From assembly GCF_002995495.1 (NCBI RefSeq), contig NZ_PVZV01000007.1, positions 62,001 to 126,000 on the forward strand: a stretch of DNA of 64,000 nucleotides, written 5' to 3'. Position numbers and translations under genes: made by a program. The first letter of the stretch is position 1. Each line of letters opens with the position of its first letter. This stretch comes from Actinocorallia populi (lineage in GTDB: Bacteria > Actinomycetota > Actinomycetes > Streptosporangiales > Streptosporangiaceae). The notes beneath the pieces are model-generated. The model was not told where the DNA came from. It saw only the letters and a list, made by a program, of their open reading frames with translations, and ran no database searches. Of this stretch, positions 16,899 through 25,640 are shown piece after piece.

Positions 16899-17546
16899 TC
16901 AGATGCGGCCGGTCTCGTGGGCCCACATGGCGACCTCGACGCGGTTTCGGGCGCCGAGCTTTCGCATGAGGCTGGCGAGGTGGGCTTTGACGGTGCTCGG
17001 GGTGACGTAGAGCTCGCTGGCGATCTCATTGTTGGTGCGGCCTTGGGCTACGGACACGAGGACTTCCTCCTCGCGGGCGGTGAGCGGTTCCATCGGCTGC
17101 CTCGGTGGCGAGGTCTCTGCGCGCGCGAACGCTGCGAGCAGCCGGACGGTCACGCTGGGTGCGATCAGTGCGTTTCCGTCGGCGGCGGCGTGGATGGCCT
17201 GGGTCAACAGGGCGGGTCCGGCGTCCTTGAGCAGGAACCCGCGGGCGCCGGCTTTGAGTGCCCCGTGGACATACTCGTCGAGGTCGAAGGTGGTGATGAC
17301 CACGATCGGCAGGGGGTCGGTGACGCCGGGGCCGGCGAGGTGTCGGGTGGCTTCGATGCCGTCCACCAGCGGCATCCGGATGTCGAACAGGCCGACGTCG
17401 GGGCGCAGCTGGAGCGCCAGGCGGATCGCTTCGCGCCCGTCGGCGGCCGCGCCGACCACTTCGATGTCGGGTTGGGCGTCGAGCAGCATGGTCAGCCCGG
17501 TGCGCACGATGGGCTGGTCGTCGGCGATGAGGACCCTGATGCTCAT
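16899..17546 (-). CDS. NarL/LuxR-type response regulator
   Basis: A 215-residue two-component response regulator. The receiver domain has the acidic pair DD at 9-10, phospho-acceptor Asp55 (FDIRMP) and Lys in LLKDAG near 106. A LuxR helix-turn-helix at about 150-210 contains LTAREEEVLVSVAQGRTNNE. Its start overlaps the histidine kinase stop by 4 bp (17543-17546), showing coupling. Target genes are not evident; the nearest gene across the kinase is a DUF6326 membrane protein. Confidence 0.95.
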   Translation of the reverse strand: MSIRVLIADDQPIVRTGLTMLLDAQPDIEVVGAAADGREAIRLALQLRPDVGLFDIRMPLVDGIEATRHLAGPGVTDPLPIVVITTFDLDEYVHGALKAGARGFLLKDAGPALLTQAIHAAADGNALIAPSVTVRLLAAFARAETSPPRQPMEPLTAREEEVLVSVAQGRTNNEIASELYVTPSTVKAHLASLMRKLGARNRVEVAMWAHETGRI

Positions 17547-18688
17547 CGTGGTGTCCCTGTTCGGGGCAGGACCGCCTCTACCCGCCAGCCCCGCTCGGCG
17601 GCGGGGCCTGCGTGGAAGGTGCCGCCGAGCAGTGAGGCGCGTTCCCGCATGCCCACCAGGCCGTAGCCTGCTGGGGCGCGGCCGCCGGCGGCGGAGCCGT
17701 CGTCGTCGATGGTCAGCCGTACCCGGTCGGCGTCGCCTGTGACGGCGACGGTGACCCGGGTCGCGTGGCGGGCGTGCCGTCGAGCGTTGGTGATGGACTC
17801 CTGGGCCAGGCGGTAGATCGCGGCCCCGACCGCCGGGCTGAGGTCGTCGAGCTCGCCGAACAGCGTCACCTCGACGCGGGGACGCGTCCGGCCATCGGTG
17901 GCGAGCTGCTCGACCTCGGCCACGCCGGGCTGCGGCGCGAACTCGGTGTCCTGTGTGGAGCGGAGCACGCCGACGATGGCGCGCAGCTCGGTGAGGGTGC
18001 GGGTCGCTGCGTCCTCGATGACGGCCAGTGCCTCGATGGCACGCTCGGGGTGGGAGGCCGCGATGGCACGTCCTGCTTGGGCCTGGATGGCGATGCCCGA
18101 GACGTGGTGGGCGACGGTGTCGTGGAGTTCACGAGCGAGCAGTTCGCGTTCGCGGGCCTTGGCTTGGTCGATGTCGCGGATGCGGATCCTCGTGCGATAG
18201 CGGATCGCGGCGCCGAGCGCGGCGACGAACAGGAAGAACGCGTATCCGGCGACCTTCTCCGCCACGCTGCCCGGTTCGGCGACGTAGGTGACGGCCAGCC
18301 AGAGCAGGAGGACGCCGAGGCCGCTGGCGGCTTCCCGACCGGAGCCCCACCGGAACAGGGCGTAGGCGATGACCAGGGTGGCCGAGACACTCGAGGGCAG
18401 CGTGCCTTGCGTTCCGGTGAGGACTCGGACGATGTCGACCACCGTCACCGTGCCGAAAGCCACCGCGGCCGCGACGAGCGGGTGCGTACGTCGCCACGGA
18501 AGGGGTGCGACGACCGCGAGCGCAGCGATGACCAGCAGCGGGAGCGGCGCCATGTCCTCACGGAGCACCGCTTCCAGCACTGACCAGCAGATCAGTACCG
18601 CGACCAGGGCCCGGTCCCGCAGCCTCCGGTCCGGGGGATTCGCGGGTCGAGGTTCGGCCCACAGCGAGCGGAGTGCGTTGGTGGCCAT
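17543..18688 (-). CDS. Sensor histidine kinase, NarL-cognate type (HisKA_3)
   Basis: About 381 residues. Several hydrophobic segments in the first 190 residues form a membrane sensor without a large extracellular loop. The HisKA_3 dimerisation motif RELHDTVAHHVSG carries the phospho-His, and the HATPase_c domain shows QESITNARRHA (N box) and GYGLVGMRERA (G box). The start is taken as ATG 18688 (MATNALRSLW); an extension to 18739 is possible. It is coupled to the response regulator by a 4-bp overlap. Confidence 0.93.
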   Translation of the reverse strand: MATNALRSLWAEPRPANPPDRRLRDRALVAVLICWSVLEAVLREDMAPLPLLVIAALAVVAPLPWRRTHPLVAAAVAFGTVTVVDIVRVLTGTQGTLPSSVSATLVIAYALFRWGSGREAASGLGVLLLWLAVTYVAEPGSVAEKVAGYAFFLFVAALGAAIRYRTRIRIRDIDQAKARERELLARELHDTVAHHVSGIAIQAQAGRAIAASHPERAIEALAVIEDAATRTLTELRAIVGVLRSTQDTEFAPQPGVAEVEQLATDGRTRPRVEVTLFGELDDLSPAVGAAIYRLAQESITNARRHARHATRVTVAVTGDADRVRLTIDDDGSAAGGRAPAGYGLVGMRERASLLGGTFHAGPAAERGWRVEAVLPRTGTPR

Positions 18689-18850
18689 CCTGATCAGCCT
18701 AGGCAGCCCGCGTGTTCGGTGCATCCGCCGAAAGTACAAGAGGTCGGCTGTGCCAACGGCCAGGTCGGATCAGGCTCCGGAGCCGATGTGCCCGCCGCCG
18801 GCATCCGTGAAGGTGGAAGCACCCACCTGATCAAGCCAAGGAGCATGGTG

Positions 18851-19375
18851 ATGAGAACGCCTCAATCCCCCACCGCACCAGAGAATCCGCCGTCCCAGAG
18901 CACGCTGGAAGATCTGCGCCTGCCCGTGCAGGCCAAGCTCGCCGCAGCATGGACCAGCTTCATGTTCCTCTACATCTACGTCGACTACCTCGCTCTGTAC
19001 AAGCCCGGCTTCGTGGACGACCTCCTGGCCGGCATCGTCCACGAGTTCGACCTGGGCCCGACCTTCGTCGCCGTTGCGCTCACGCTCATGGCCGTCCCGA
19101 TCCTCATGATCCTGCTCTCCGCGACGCTGCCCGCCCGTGTCAACCGCACCATCAACCTCGTCGTGGCAACGCTCTACATCCCCGTCTCGGTGTTCAACGC
19201 GGCAGGGGAGCCGTGGTCCTACTCCTATTTCTACGGCCTCTCCATCGGACTCGAGGTGCTTCTCCTGGCCTTCATCCTGCGCTCCGCCTGGAACTGGCCA
19301 CGCCGCACCGCATCACCGGCGACCCTGGCAGCCGGCCTCGACAGCGAGCCGCTCCGCCCGCCGCAGCAGGCGTGA
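18851..19375 (+). CDS. DUF6326 family membrane protein
   Basis: A 174-residue inner-membrane protein with four hydrophobic segments (SFMFLYIYVDYLALY, ALTLMAVPILMILLS, INLVVATLYIPVSVF, LEVLLLAFILRSAW), matching the DUF6326 layout. AAGGAG at 18838-18843 is properly spaced for ATG 18851, not for the upstream in-frame ATG 18845, so the start is MRTPQSPTAP. It is divergent from the histidine kinase, which may regulate it. Function is unknown. Confidence 0.78.
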   Translation: MRTPQSPTAPENPPSQSTLEDLRLPVQAKLAAAWTSFMFLYIYVDYLALYKPGFVDDLLAGIVHEFDLGPTFVAVALTLMAVPILMILLSATLPARVNRTINLVVATLYIPVSVFNAAGEPWSYSYFYGLSIGLEVLLLAFILRSAWNWPRRTASPATLAAGLDSEPLRPPQQA

Positions 19376-19452
19376 CCGGCCCGTGAGGAGGATCGGACTT
19401 CGGCGATAGCGGGCTGGTCCCGCGTCGGTTCGGCGACGGCCGATGGCTCGGG

Positions 19453-19515
19453 TTAGGCGGTTTCGTCGGCCTCGGCGAGGGCGCGGTAGACGGAGGCGAT
19501 CGAGGGGTTCTGGCC
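19453..19515 (-). pseudogene. Possible resolvase C-terminal scrap
   Basis: A minus-strand stretch reads NPSIASVYRALAEADE before a stop, like the last helix-turn-helix of a serine recombinase. It abuts the orphan FAD-oxidase C-terminus. Only about 20 codons, so this is tentative. Confidence 0.22.
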
Positions 19516-19517
19516 CG

Positions 19518-19874
19518 ATGTTCTCGACCGCCGTCAGCCGGTTCCAGCGCAACCTGCAGACGAACTCGCCGCTGCGGTCTCTCGGCGGGGCGGTCACTGA
19601 CGTGCCCGCCGACGCCACCGCCTTCCCGCACCGGCGCCACGGCACGCTGGTGATCGCCTCGGTGTTCCCGCCGCAACGCGGCGCCGGACTGGACGCGGTC
19701 TGGAGACCTCTCGCCCGGCGCGTCGAGGGCGCCTACCTGGGCTTCGAAAGCCGCCCGGACACCAACGCGTTCGACCGCATCTACCCGGGCGTGACAGGTG
19801 GCCGGGTCACCCGGCTCTGGAAGCACTACGACCCCGAAGGGACCTTCCAAGCCTTGTGGACGTCCCGCTCGTAA
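19518..19874 (+). pseudogene. Orphan C-terminal fragment of an FAD-linked oxidase (BBE)
   Basis: About 118 codons matching only the end of a berberine-bridge-enzyme-like oxidase. The segment GGAVTDVPADATAFPHR parallels GGAVSDVPADATAFAHR of the fusion gene at 20545-22788, and the BBE tail is recognisable in YLGFESRPDTNAFDRIYPG and HYDPEGTF. No FAD-binding domain precedes it. The upstream side carries a recombinase-like scrap, so the fragment is probably what an insertion or deletion left of a second oxidase gene. Confidence 0.7.
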
Positions 19875-19914
19875 CCTCTGTCGCCCGGCTCAGGGCCGTC
19901 TCTCCCCCTTTTTG

Positions 19915-20409
19915 TTAACAGGCCTCTTCGCACGGCGGGTCGGCTTCGTCCTCTTGATCCAGGTGGGCGAGGACGCGCTCGTTGACGGCGGTGAGGACGG
20001 CGCGTTCCTCGGGCGTCATGAGGTCGAGGAAGTGCTCGCGCAGGCGCTGCGCGTGAGGGGGGACCGTCGCCTCGATCACGGCGCGGCCCTGGGGGGTCAG
20101 GCAGAGGAGGGAGCTGCGGGCGTCGTCGGGGTTGGCCTCGCGGGTGATGAGGCCGCGCTGCTCCATGCGGCGGACCTGGTGGGACAGGCGGCTCTTCTCC
20201 CACAGCAGCGCACAGCGCACGGCCAGGGACGTCATCCGTCCTTCGGGGGCGCCGGCGAGGGTGACGAGGACGCCGTAGTCGGCGCCGGACAGGCCCGAGT
20301 CGCTCATCAGGGAGCGGGTGAGCCGCGCACCGAGCCGGGCGTGCAGTTGCAGGTGTGCGCGCCAGGCCCGGCCCTCTTCCTCCGACAGGTGCTCGAGCTC
20401 GTACTTCAT
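19915..20409 (-). CDS. MarR family transcriptional regulator
   Basis: A 164-residue winged-helix regulator: MTSLAVRCALLWEKSRLSHQVRRME is the recognition region and GLITREANPDDARSSLL the wing. The start MKYELEHLSEEEG at 20409 is preferred to the longer frame from 20442, because the shorter form leaves the first operator free. It is divergent from the monooxygenase-oxidase fusion with three related 16-bp palindromes between them, the standard MarR arrangement for repressing a target and itself. Confidence 0.92.
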   Translation of the reverse strand: MKYELEHLSEEEGRAWRAHLQLHARLGARLTRSLMSDSGLSGADYGVLVTLAGAPEGRMTSLAVRCALLWEKSRLSHQVRRMEQRGLITREANPDDARSSLLCLTPQGRAVIEATVPPHAQRLREHFLDLMTPEERAVLTAVNERVLAHLDQEDEADPPCEEAC

Positions 20410-20428
20410 CCTTCCAGCATAGCCACAA

Positions 20429-20523
20429 GGTTGACGTATCACCCTGATCGGCGAAGGTGAGGAAGCCCACGCGAACAGGTTGATGCATCATCCAAATCTA
20501 GAGTTATGGTTGACACGTCATCC
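20429..20523. promoter_or_regulatory. Three MarR-type operators GGTTGA-N4-TCAyCC
   Basis: Imperfect palindromes GGTTGACGTATCACCC (20429-20444), GGTTGATGCATCATCC (20478-20493) and GGTTGACACGTCATCC (20508-20523) lie between the MarR and fusion-gene starts. The third covers the upstream ATG at 20506, supporting ATG 20545 as the real start of the fusion gene. Confidence 0.7.
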
Positions 20524-20544
20524 TCAATGATGTGGAGGCCTTTC

Positions 20545-22788
20545 ATGCCCGACTACGGTCACGACCTGCGCTTCGGCTCCTTCCTCACCCCCTCGGCCGC
20601 CGACCCGCGGCAGGCCGTGGACCTCGCCGTCCTCTCCGAGAAGGCAGGGCTGGGGCTGGTGACCTTCCAAGACCACCCCTACCAACCCGGGTTCCTCGAC
20701 ACCTGGACCCTGCTCAGCTGGGTCGCCGCGCGCACCGAGCGCGTCCACCTGGCCGGCAACGTGCTCAACCTCCCGTTGCGCAACCCCGCGGTGCTCGCGC
20801 GCGCGGTCGCGAGCCTCGACCTGCTGTCCGGCGGGCGCGTCGACCTGGGCCTGGGCGCGGGCGCGTTCCTGGAGGCCGTCGCCGCGATGGGCGGCCCCTC
20901 CCTCACCGCCGGGGAGTCCGTCACCGCGCTGGCCGAGGCGATGCGGATCATCCGCGGCGTCTGGCGCCCCGAAGACCGCGCACCGCTGCGGGTGCGCGGG
21001 GACTTCCACCGGGTGGACGGGGCCAAGCGCGGGCCCGCCCCCGCGCATGACGTGCCGATCTGGCTCGGCGCCTACAAACCGCGCATGCTGCGGCTCGTGG
21101 GGGCCGAAGCCGACGGGTGGCTGCCGTCCCTGCCCTACCTTTCCTCACCGTCGCTGCGCGAAGGCAACACGCTCATCGACGAGGCCGCCGAGGAGGCCGG
21201 ACGCGACCCGCGGGAGATCCGGCGCCTGCTCAACATCATGGGCGGCTTCGGCTCCTCTGCCGAGCCGTTCCAGGGGCCGTCCGAACAGTGGATCGACCTG
21301 CTCCTGCCACTCGTCCTGGAGGACGGGATGAGCACGTTCCTCATCGCGTCCGACGACCCGCGGGCCATCGAGACCTTCGCCCGGGACGTCGCGCCGGCCG
21401 TCCGAGAGGCCGTCGCCGCCGAGCGAGCCCGGGCCGGAACGCCTTCCGGCAGGGTCCGTCCAGCCGCCGTCCTCGCCGCCCGCCGCGCGGACATCGACTA
21501 CGACGCGGTGCCCGCCTCGCTCGCCGACCGTGCCGTCGAACCGGGCGACCGCGCGTATGACGGCCTGCGTTCGACCTATCTCTGGGACGGCTCCCCCGGT
21601 CTCGTCCTGCGGCCGTCCGACGCCGCCCAGACCGCCGAGGCCGTCGCGTTCGCCCGCACCCAGCGGGTGCCGCTCGCCGTGCGCAGCGGCGGCCACGGCA
21701 TCAGCGGCCGGGCCACGAACGACGGCGGGGTCGTCCTGGACCTGGGTGCGCTGGACGACGTCGAGGTGATCGACCGGTCCCGGAGACTGGTGCGGGTCGG
21801 AGCGGGCGCGCGCTGGGGCGACGTCGCGGCGCGACTCGCGGAGCACGGCCTGGCGATCAGTTCCGGCGACTACGGCGACGTCGGCGTCGGCGGGCTCGCG
21901 ACGGCCGGAGGGCTCGGCCTTCTCGCCCGCTCCTACGGGTTGACGATCGACCACGTCGTGGCGGCCGACGTCGTCCTCGCCGATGGCAGTCGGGTGAGAG
22001 CCGACGCCGACCACCACCCGGACCTGTTCTGGGGGCTGCGCGGAGCGGGCGCCAACCTCGGTGTCGTCACTTCCTTGGAGATCGAGGCGGCCGAGGTGGA
22101 CGACGTCGTCCAGGGCACATTTATTTACGACGCGGCCGACACCGCGGTGTTCCTCCAACGCTGGGGTGAACTCGTCGAGGCGTCGCCCCGGGAGCTGACG
22201 GCCTTCCTCAGCCTGTTCCGGCAGGCAGGCCGCGTCCTCGCACAGACCACGGCGGTGTGGGCGAACGCGGATACCGAAACGGCGATCGCCGCGCTGGAGC
22301 CGTTCCTCGAGCTCGGCCCGGTCCTCGGGCAGCAGGCACATCTCGTCCCGTACGCGGCGCTCATGGCGCCCGCCCACAACGCCCACCACGGGGACGGCAG
22401 GCTGCGTTCGCGCTCGGCGCTCGCCGAGCACCTGGACGCGCACACCGTGAAGGTGCTCGCGGAGATGTTCGAACGCGGCGACACCGGCATCGTGCAGATC
22501 CGCTCGATGGGCGGCGCCGTCTCTGACGTTCCGGCCGATGCGACCGCCTTCGCCCACCGTGACCGGCGCTTCGCCCTCAACGCCGTCCTGCGCGCCCGTG
22601 GCGAGGCATGGGACGAGCTCGGCTCCGACGCCGTTTATCTCAGCTTCGAAACCCACGACCAGGAGGCCGCGCTTCCCCGCGCCTTCCCCGCGGCGACGCT
22701 GGCCAGGCTCCGCGCGGTCAAGCGCGCCTACGATCCCGACAACGTCTTTCGCAACAACTTTCCCATCGACCCCGAAGCCGGTGCCTGA
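20545..22788 (+). CDS. Luciferase-like monooxygenase fused to FAD-linked oxidase
   Basis: A 747-residue two-enzyme fusion. Residues 1 to about 300 are a bacterial-luciferase-like barrel using F420 or FMN (LRFGSFLTP, TFQDHPY, LSGGRVDLGLGAGAF, MPIWLGAYKP-like PIWLGAYKPRM). Residues about 320-745 are an FAD_binding_4 plus BBE oxidase, with the flavinylation His in RSGGHGISG. The second site that carries 6-S-Cys in bicovalent BBE enzymes reads SGDYGDVGVGG, with no Cys, so single covalent attachment is expected. GGAGG at 20534-20538 sets the start. The fusion suggests two successive oxidations on one substrate. It is under a divergent MarR regulator. Confidence 0.9.
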   Translation: MPDYGHDLRFGSFLTPSAADPRQAVDLAVLSEKAGLGLVTFQDHPYQPGFLDTWTLLSWVAARTERVHLAGNVLNLPLRNPAVLARAVASLDLLSGGRVDLGLGAGAFLEAVAAMGGPSLTAGESVTALAEAMRIIRGVWRPEDRAPLRVRGDFHRVDGAKRGPAPAHDVPIWLGAYKPRMLRLVGAEADGWLPSLPYLSSPSLREGNTLIDEAAEEAGRDPREIRRLLNIMGGFGSSAEPFQGPSEQWIDLLLPLVLEDGMSTFLIASDDPRAIETFARDVAPAVREAVAAERARAGTPSGRVRPAAVLAARRADIDYDAVPASLADRAVEPGDRAYDGLRSTYLWDGSPGLVLRPSDAAQTAEAVAFARTQRVPLAVRSGGHGISGRATNDGGVVLDLGALDDVEVIDRSRRLVRVGAGARWGDVAARLAEHGLAISSGDYGDVGVGGLATAGGLGLLARSYGLTIDHVVAADVVLADGSRVRADADHHPDLFWGLRGAGANLGVVTSLEIEAAEVDDVVQGTFIYDAADTAVFLQRWGELVEASPRELTAFLSLFRQAGRVLAQTTAVWANADTETAIAALEPFLELGPVLGQQAHLVPYAALMAPAHNAHHGDGRLRSRSALAEHLDAHTVKVLAEMFERGDTGIVQIRSMGGAVSDVPADATAFAHRDRRFALNAVLRARGEAWDELGSDAVYLSFETHDQEAALPRAFPAATLARLRAVKRAYDPDNVFRNNFPIDPEAGA

Positions 22789-22801
22789 AGCCGCCTCGAC
22801 C

Positions 22802-22829
22802 GGGCCGGCCGCACTCCTGCGGTCGGCCC
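22802..22829. terminator. Bidirectional terminator hairpin
   Basis: GGGCCGGCCGC (22802-22812) and GCGGTCGGCCC (22819-22829) pair with one mismatch across a 6-base loop, between the convergent fusion and TetR genes. Confidence 0.6.
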
Positions 22830-22841
22830 CCGCACTTCCCG

Positions 22842-23456
22842 TCAGGGGCGGAAGAGCCGCTCGATGAGGAGTTGCCAGCTGTCGGCCACGGGCCGGACGG
22901 CGCCTTCGAGGGCGCGGTCGTCCGAGCCGGGATCCTGCAGGAAGAGCAGGAAGGCGCCCTCCAGCGCGGAGGCGAGCTGGACGGAGAGCGTGTCGGGGTC
23001 CGCGAGCTCGCGGTCCGCCAGGCCGATCAGCATGCGCAGGTGGACGCGGGAGAAGTTGCCCTCGCCGGCGGGGGCTGGGTGGTCGCGTTCCAGGGACGCG
23101 CGCGCGATCGCGTGCCGTTCGACGAGGAAGGCCGTCCGGGCGCGGCCGTAGGCGACCATGCGCTCGACCGGGCCGGCGCCGGGTCCGAGCGGGGGCGGGC
23201 CGGCCAGGACGCTCTCCTGGAAGCGCCGCTCGTCCTCGTCGATGAGAGCGCGGAAGATGCCGGCGCGGCTGCCGAACCGGCGGAAGACCGTGCCCTTGCC
23301 GAGTCCGGCCTGCTCGGCGAGTCCGTCCATCGTCAGCTTCTCGACCCCGTCCTCCGCGATCATCGCGCGCATCGTCTCCAGCAGGAGCTCGCGGTTGCGG
23401 GCGGCGTCGGCGCGCTCGGGCCGTGGTCTGCCGAAGGGGATGACCGGGGAGTTCAC
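22842..23456 (-). CDS. TetR family transcriptional regulator
   Basis: A 204-residue regulator. The helix-turn-helix is at about residues 38-66 (LTMDGLAEQAGLGKGTVFRRF), with a helical ligand domain after it. It is divergent from an FMN azoreductase gene with 133 bp between starts. The shared region holds a CCCC-(A/T-rich)-GGGG imperfect inverted repeat around 23470-23500 that may be the operator. Redox or electrophile-responsive control of the azoreductase is a reasonable inference from the pairing. Confidence 0.9.
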   Translation of the reverse strand: MNSPVIPFGRPRPERADAARNRELLLETMRAMIAEDGVEKLTMDGLAEQAGLGKGTVFRRFGSRAGIFRALIDEDERRFQESVLAGPPPLGPGAGPVERMVAYGRARTAFLVERHAIARASLERDHPAPAGEGNFSRVHLRMLIGLADRELADPDTLSVQLASALEGAFLLFLQDPGSDDRALEGAVRPVADSWQLLIERLFRP

Positions 23457-23589
23457 GGAAACAAACTATCCCCCCGGGAATTAAACGGGGTAAAGTCCGC
23501 TTATGCTTCTGTGGCGGGTGCGACCACGGAGTCCCGCCCGCCGTCCGAGGCCGCGCTCCTCGCGGCCCGCCTCCCGAAGAGAGAGACCC

Positions 23590-24222
23590 ATGACGCTGTT
23601 CCGCCTGGACGCCAGCATCCTTCCCGCCACCTCCGCCGGCGCCGAGATCGCCGACATCATTGAAGCGGAATGGACCGCGGCCCGGCCCGACGCCCCGATC
23701 GTGCGACGCCACCTCGGCACCGACCCGCTGCCCGCCGACGCCTGGGCCCACGCCACCACGGCGGGAGGCGTCCCGGAGACCGAGCGCACCCCGGCCCAGC
23801 ACGACGCCGTCGCCCTGGCCGGTGCGCTCGCCGACGAGATCCGGGCGGCCGACGCGGCCGTCCTGGCCGTGCCGCTCTACAACTTCGGCGTCTCCCAGCA
23901 CTTCAAGACCTGGATCGACCTGGTGCTGGCCGGCGCCGGCCCGACCGACCCCCTTCTCAAGGGCACCCCGACCGTCCTCATCGCGACGCTCGGCGGCGGC
24001 TACGGCCCCGGCACCCCCCGCGAGGGCTGGGACCACTCGACGCCCTACCTGGAGCGCATCCTGCGCGACGTCTGGCAGGCCGACCTGACGGTGGTCAAGC
24101 GCGAGCTCACCCTGGCCCGCACCACCCCGGCCATGGCGGACCTGCGCGACCTCGCCGACGAGCACCACGCCCGCGCCCTCACCGAGGCCCGAGACAGCGC
24201 CCGCACCCTCCTGCGCGCCTGA
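23590..24222 (+). CDS. FMN-dependent NADH-azoreductase/quinone reductase
   Basis: A 210-residue flavodoxin-fold oxidoreductase of the AzoR/acyl-carrier-phosphodiesterase-named family. Diagnostic are PLYNFGVSQHFKTWIDLV near residue 97, contacting FMN, and TLGGGYGPGTPREGWDH near 137. It reduces quinones and azo compounds by two-electron transfer in the cytosol, protecting against electrophiles. ATG 23590 follows GAAGAGAGA; an upstream ATG at 23503 gives an unlikely basic extension. The divergent TetR gene is the probable regulator. Confidence 0.9.
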   Translation: MTLFRLDASILPATSAGAEIADIIEAEWTAARPDAPIVRRHLGTDPLPADAWAHATTAGGVPETERTPAQHDAVALAGALADEIRAADAAVLAVPLYNFGVSQHFKTWIDLVLAGAGPTDPLLKGTPTVLIATLGGGYGPGTPREGWDHSTPYLERILRDVWQADLTVVKRELTLARTTPAMADLRDLADEHHARALTEARDSARTLLRA

Positions 24223-24612
24223 CACCGCGCGGTGACGACCGCGGCGGTGCAAGACGGCCATCCGATCTCGCTGAAGGCGGCCGCTCTCCCCGGATACCGC
24301 TCGGTGTCCGGCCGGGCCGAACGTGGACGCCATCACGTTGCGGGCGGCGGCATGCGCCTCCGCCGACGGTGCCACCGACGATCTGGCTGGTGGCCGTCTT
24401 CTCGTTGAGAATGCGTCCGCCGTCGATCGCCGAGACCACGCGCGACGCGGATCGAGGTGTCGGTGTGAGTGATGCCGCCCGACGGACGCCGCAGACCTCG
24501 CCGAAATCGAGGAACGGTACTGGAATCCAACACGGGAGCACATCACCTACAGGCCAGCATGCTCCCACTGTGAAGACACGGGCCAGACCCAGCCCGGCTG
24601 TCGTTGATTCCT
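24223..24612. other. Non-coding or degraded stretch
   Basis: About 390 bp with no intact gene. A plus-strand frame ending near 24606 reads ...EERYWNPTREHITYRP then CSHCEDTG before a stop, which looks like the end of a lost protein with a CxxC pair, but no start or family could be recognised. It borders an IS256-type fragment. Confidence 0.35.
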
Positions 24613-24745
24613 TCACCGATCCTCCGCGAGCCCGTCGCAGACCGCCATGAGCACGTCTTTGACGCCGCGGTTCTTCAGGTCGGTCAGGACATGGGCCCAC
24701 GACTTGGCGCCCTCGCCTCCGTCGCCGGCCCGGATTCCTGCGACA
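24613..24745 (-). pseudogene. IS256-family (mutator) transposase fragment
   Basis: The minus frame reads GDGGEGAKSWAHVLTDLKNR followed by GVKDVLMAVCDGL, the conserved block around the second catalytic Asp of IS256/Mutator transposases. Both sides are cut: the frame ends in a stop just after and has no N-terminal domain. No terminal inverted repeats were found nearby, so this is an old remnant. Confidence 0.7.
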
Positions 24746-24800
24746 GGCCGGTTCGTGGGGCGGTTCCCGTCCCCGATCCGCCGGAGGTGCCGGCAGGGGC

Positions 24801-25589
24801 TCAAGCGGGTGGCCGCTGGACGCGCACCTGGTGTTCGGTCGCGGTGAAGCCGAGGCGGCGGTACAGGCCGATCGCCTCGGCGTCCGGATCCGCGACGATG
24901 ACCAGGGTGCGGGCTCCGGCCGCGCGGGCGTGCTCGGCGGCGGCGTGCAGCAGGGCGGAGGCAAGCCCGCGGCGGCGGTGGGCAGGATGGGTCGACACCT
25001 GCTGGTAGCGGGCCAGACCCCGGCCGTCCGGGACGATCCCGAGCGCGGCGACCACCTGTCCCCCCTCGAACGCCCCGAACCAGGTGGCCAGGCCGGATGT
25101 GCACAGCCGCCGGTCCTCGGCGGCCTTCGCCACCAGGAACGCATCGTTCTCCGCGGTCGGCGCCACTTCGGACGTCACCCGCCGCAGCGCGACGAGGCCG
25201 TCCCACTCCCCCGCCGAGACCAGCGGCCGGATCTCCGCCCCCGCCGGGTGGCCTGGAGCGCGCAGCCTTTCGGCCGTCAGCACGGTGTCGGCCCCGGTCT
25301 CCGACCCGGCAAGTCCCCACGATGCGACCGCTTCCCGAACGCGTCCGAGGAGCTCTGGTCCGGTCCCGTCCACCCCGATCGCGATGTGGGAGGCGTCCGG
25401 CAGTTCGCTCCGGAAGATCTCCAGAGCGCGCGGCAGAACGTCCGGCGCGGCCAGCACGAAGTTCCCCCACCAAAAGTGCGGGTTATCCGCAGTCCGCACC
25501 ACCAGATAGTCGGGATGCTCGGTGACGTCGGCTCCCGCGATCCGGCGCAGATGCAGGTCGGTCCGGTAGGCGAGGCTCTGGATGTGCAC
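24801..25589 (-). CDS. GNAT family N-acetyltransferase
   Basis: A 262-residue protein with an N-terminal domain of about 120 residues (HPDYLVVRTADNPHFWWGNF, then IFRSELP) seen in a subset of actinobacterial GNATs, and a C-terminal acetyltransferase domain. The acetyl-CoA loop is HPAHRRRGLASALL near residue 207, followed by LYRRLGFTATEHQVRV. It transfers an acetyl group from acetyl-CoA to an unknown amine. It stands alone between mobile-element fragments. Start ATG 25589 gives MHIQSLAYRTDLHL. Confidence 0.85.
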   Translation of the reverse strand: MHIQSLAYRTDLHLRRIAGADVTEHPDYLVVRTADNPHFWWGNFVLAAPDVLPRALEIFRSELPDASHIAIGVDGTGPELLGRVREAVASWGLAGSETGADTVLTAERLRAPGHPAGAEIRPLVSAGEWDGLVALRRVTSEVAPTAENDAFLVAKAAEDRRLCTSGLATWFGAFEGGQVVAALGIVPDGRGLARYQQVSTHPAHRRRGLASALLHAAAEHARAAGARTLVIVADPDAEAIGLYRRLGFTATEHQVRVQRPPA

Positions 25590-25640
25590 CCCGTCATCCT
25601 AGGGACAGGCCCTCTGACCTGTGCCGATCCCACCTGCCCC

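Noticed and set aside
23457-23500. Clear TetR operator upstream of the azoreductase
   Set aside because: Only an imperfect CCCC...GGGG dyad is visible; not strong enough for a feature of its own.
21145-24546. Very long open frame (over 1,100 codons) on the minus strand
   Set aside because: It runs antisense through the fusion oxidase, TetR and azoreductase genes, has no domain, and its composition is that of a shadow frame in GC-rich DNA.
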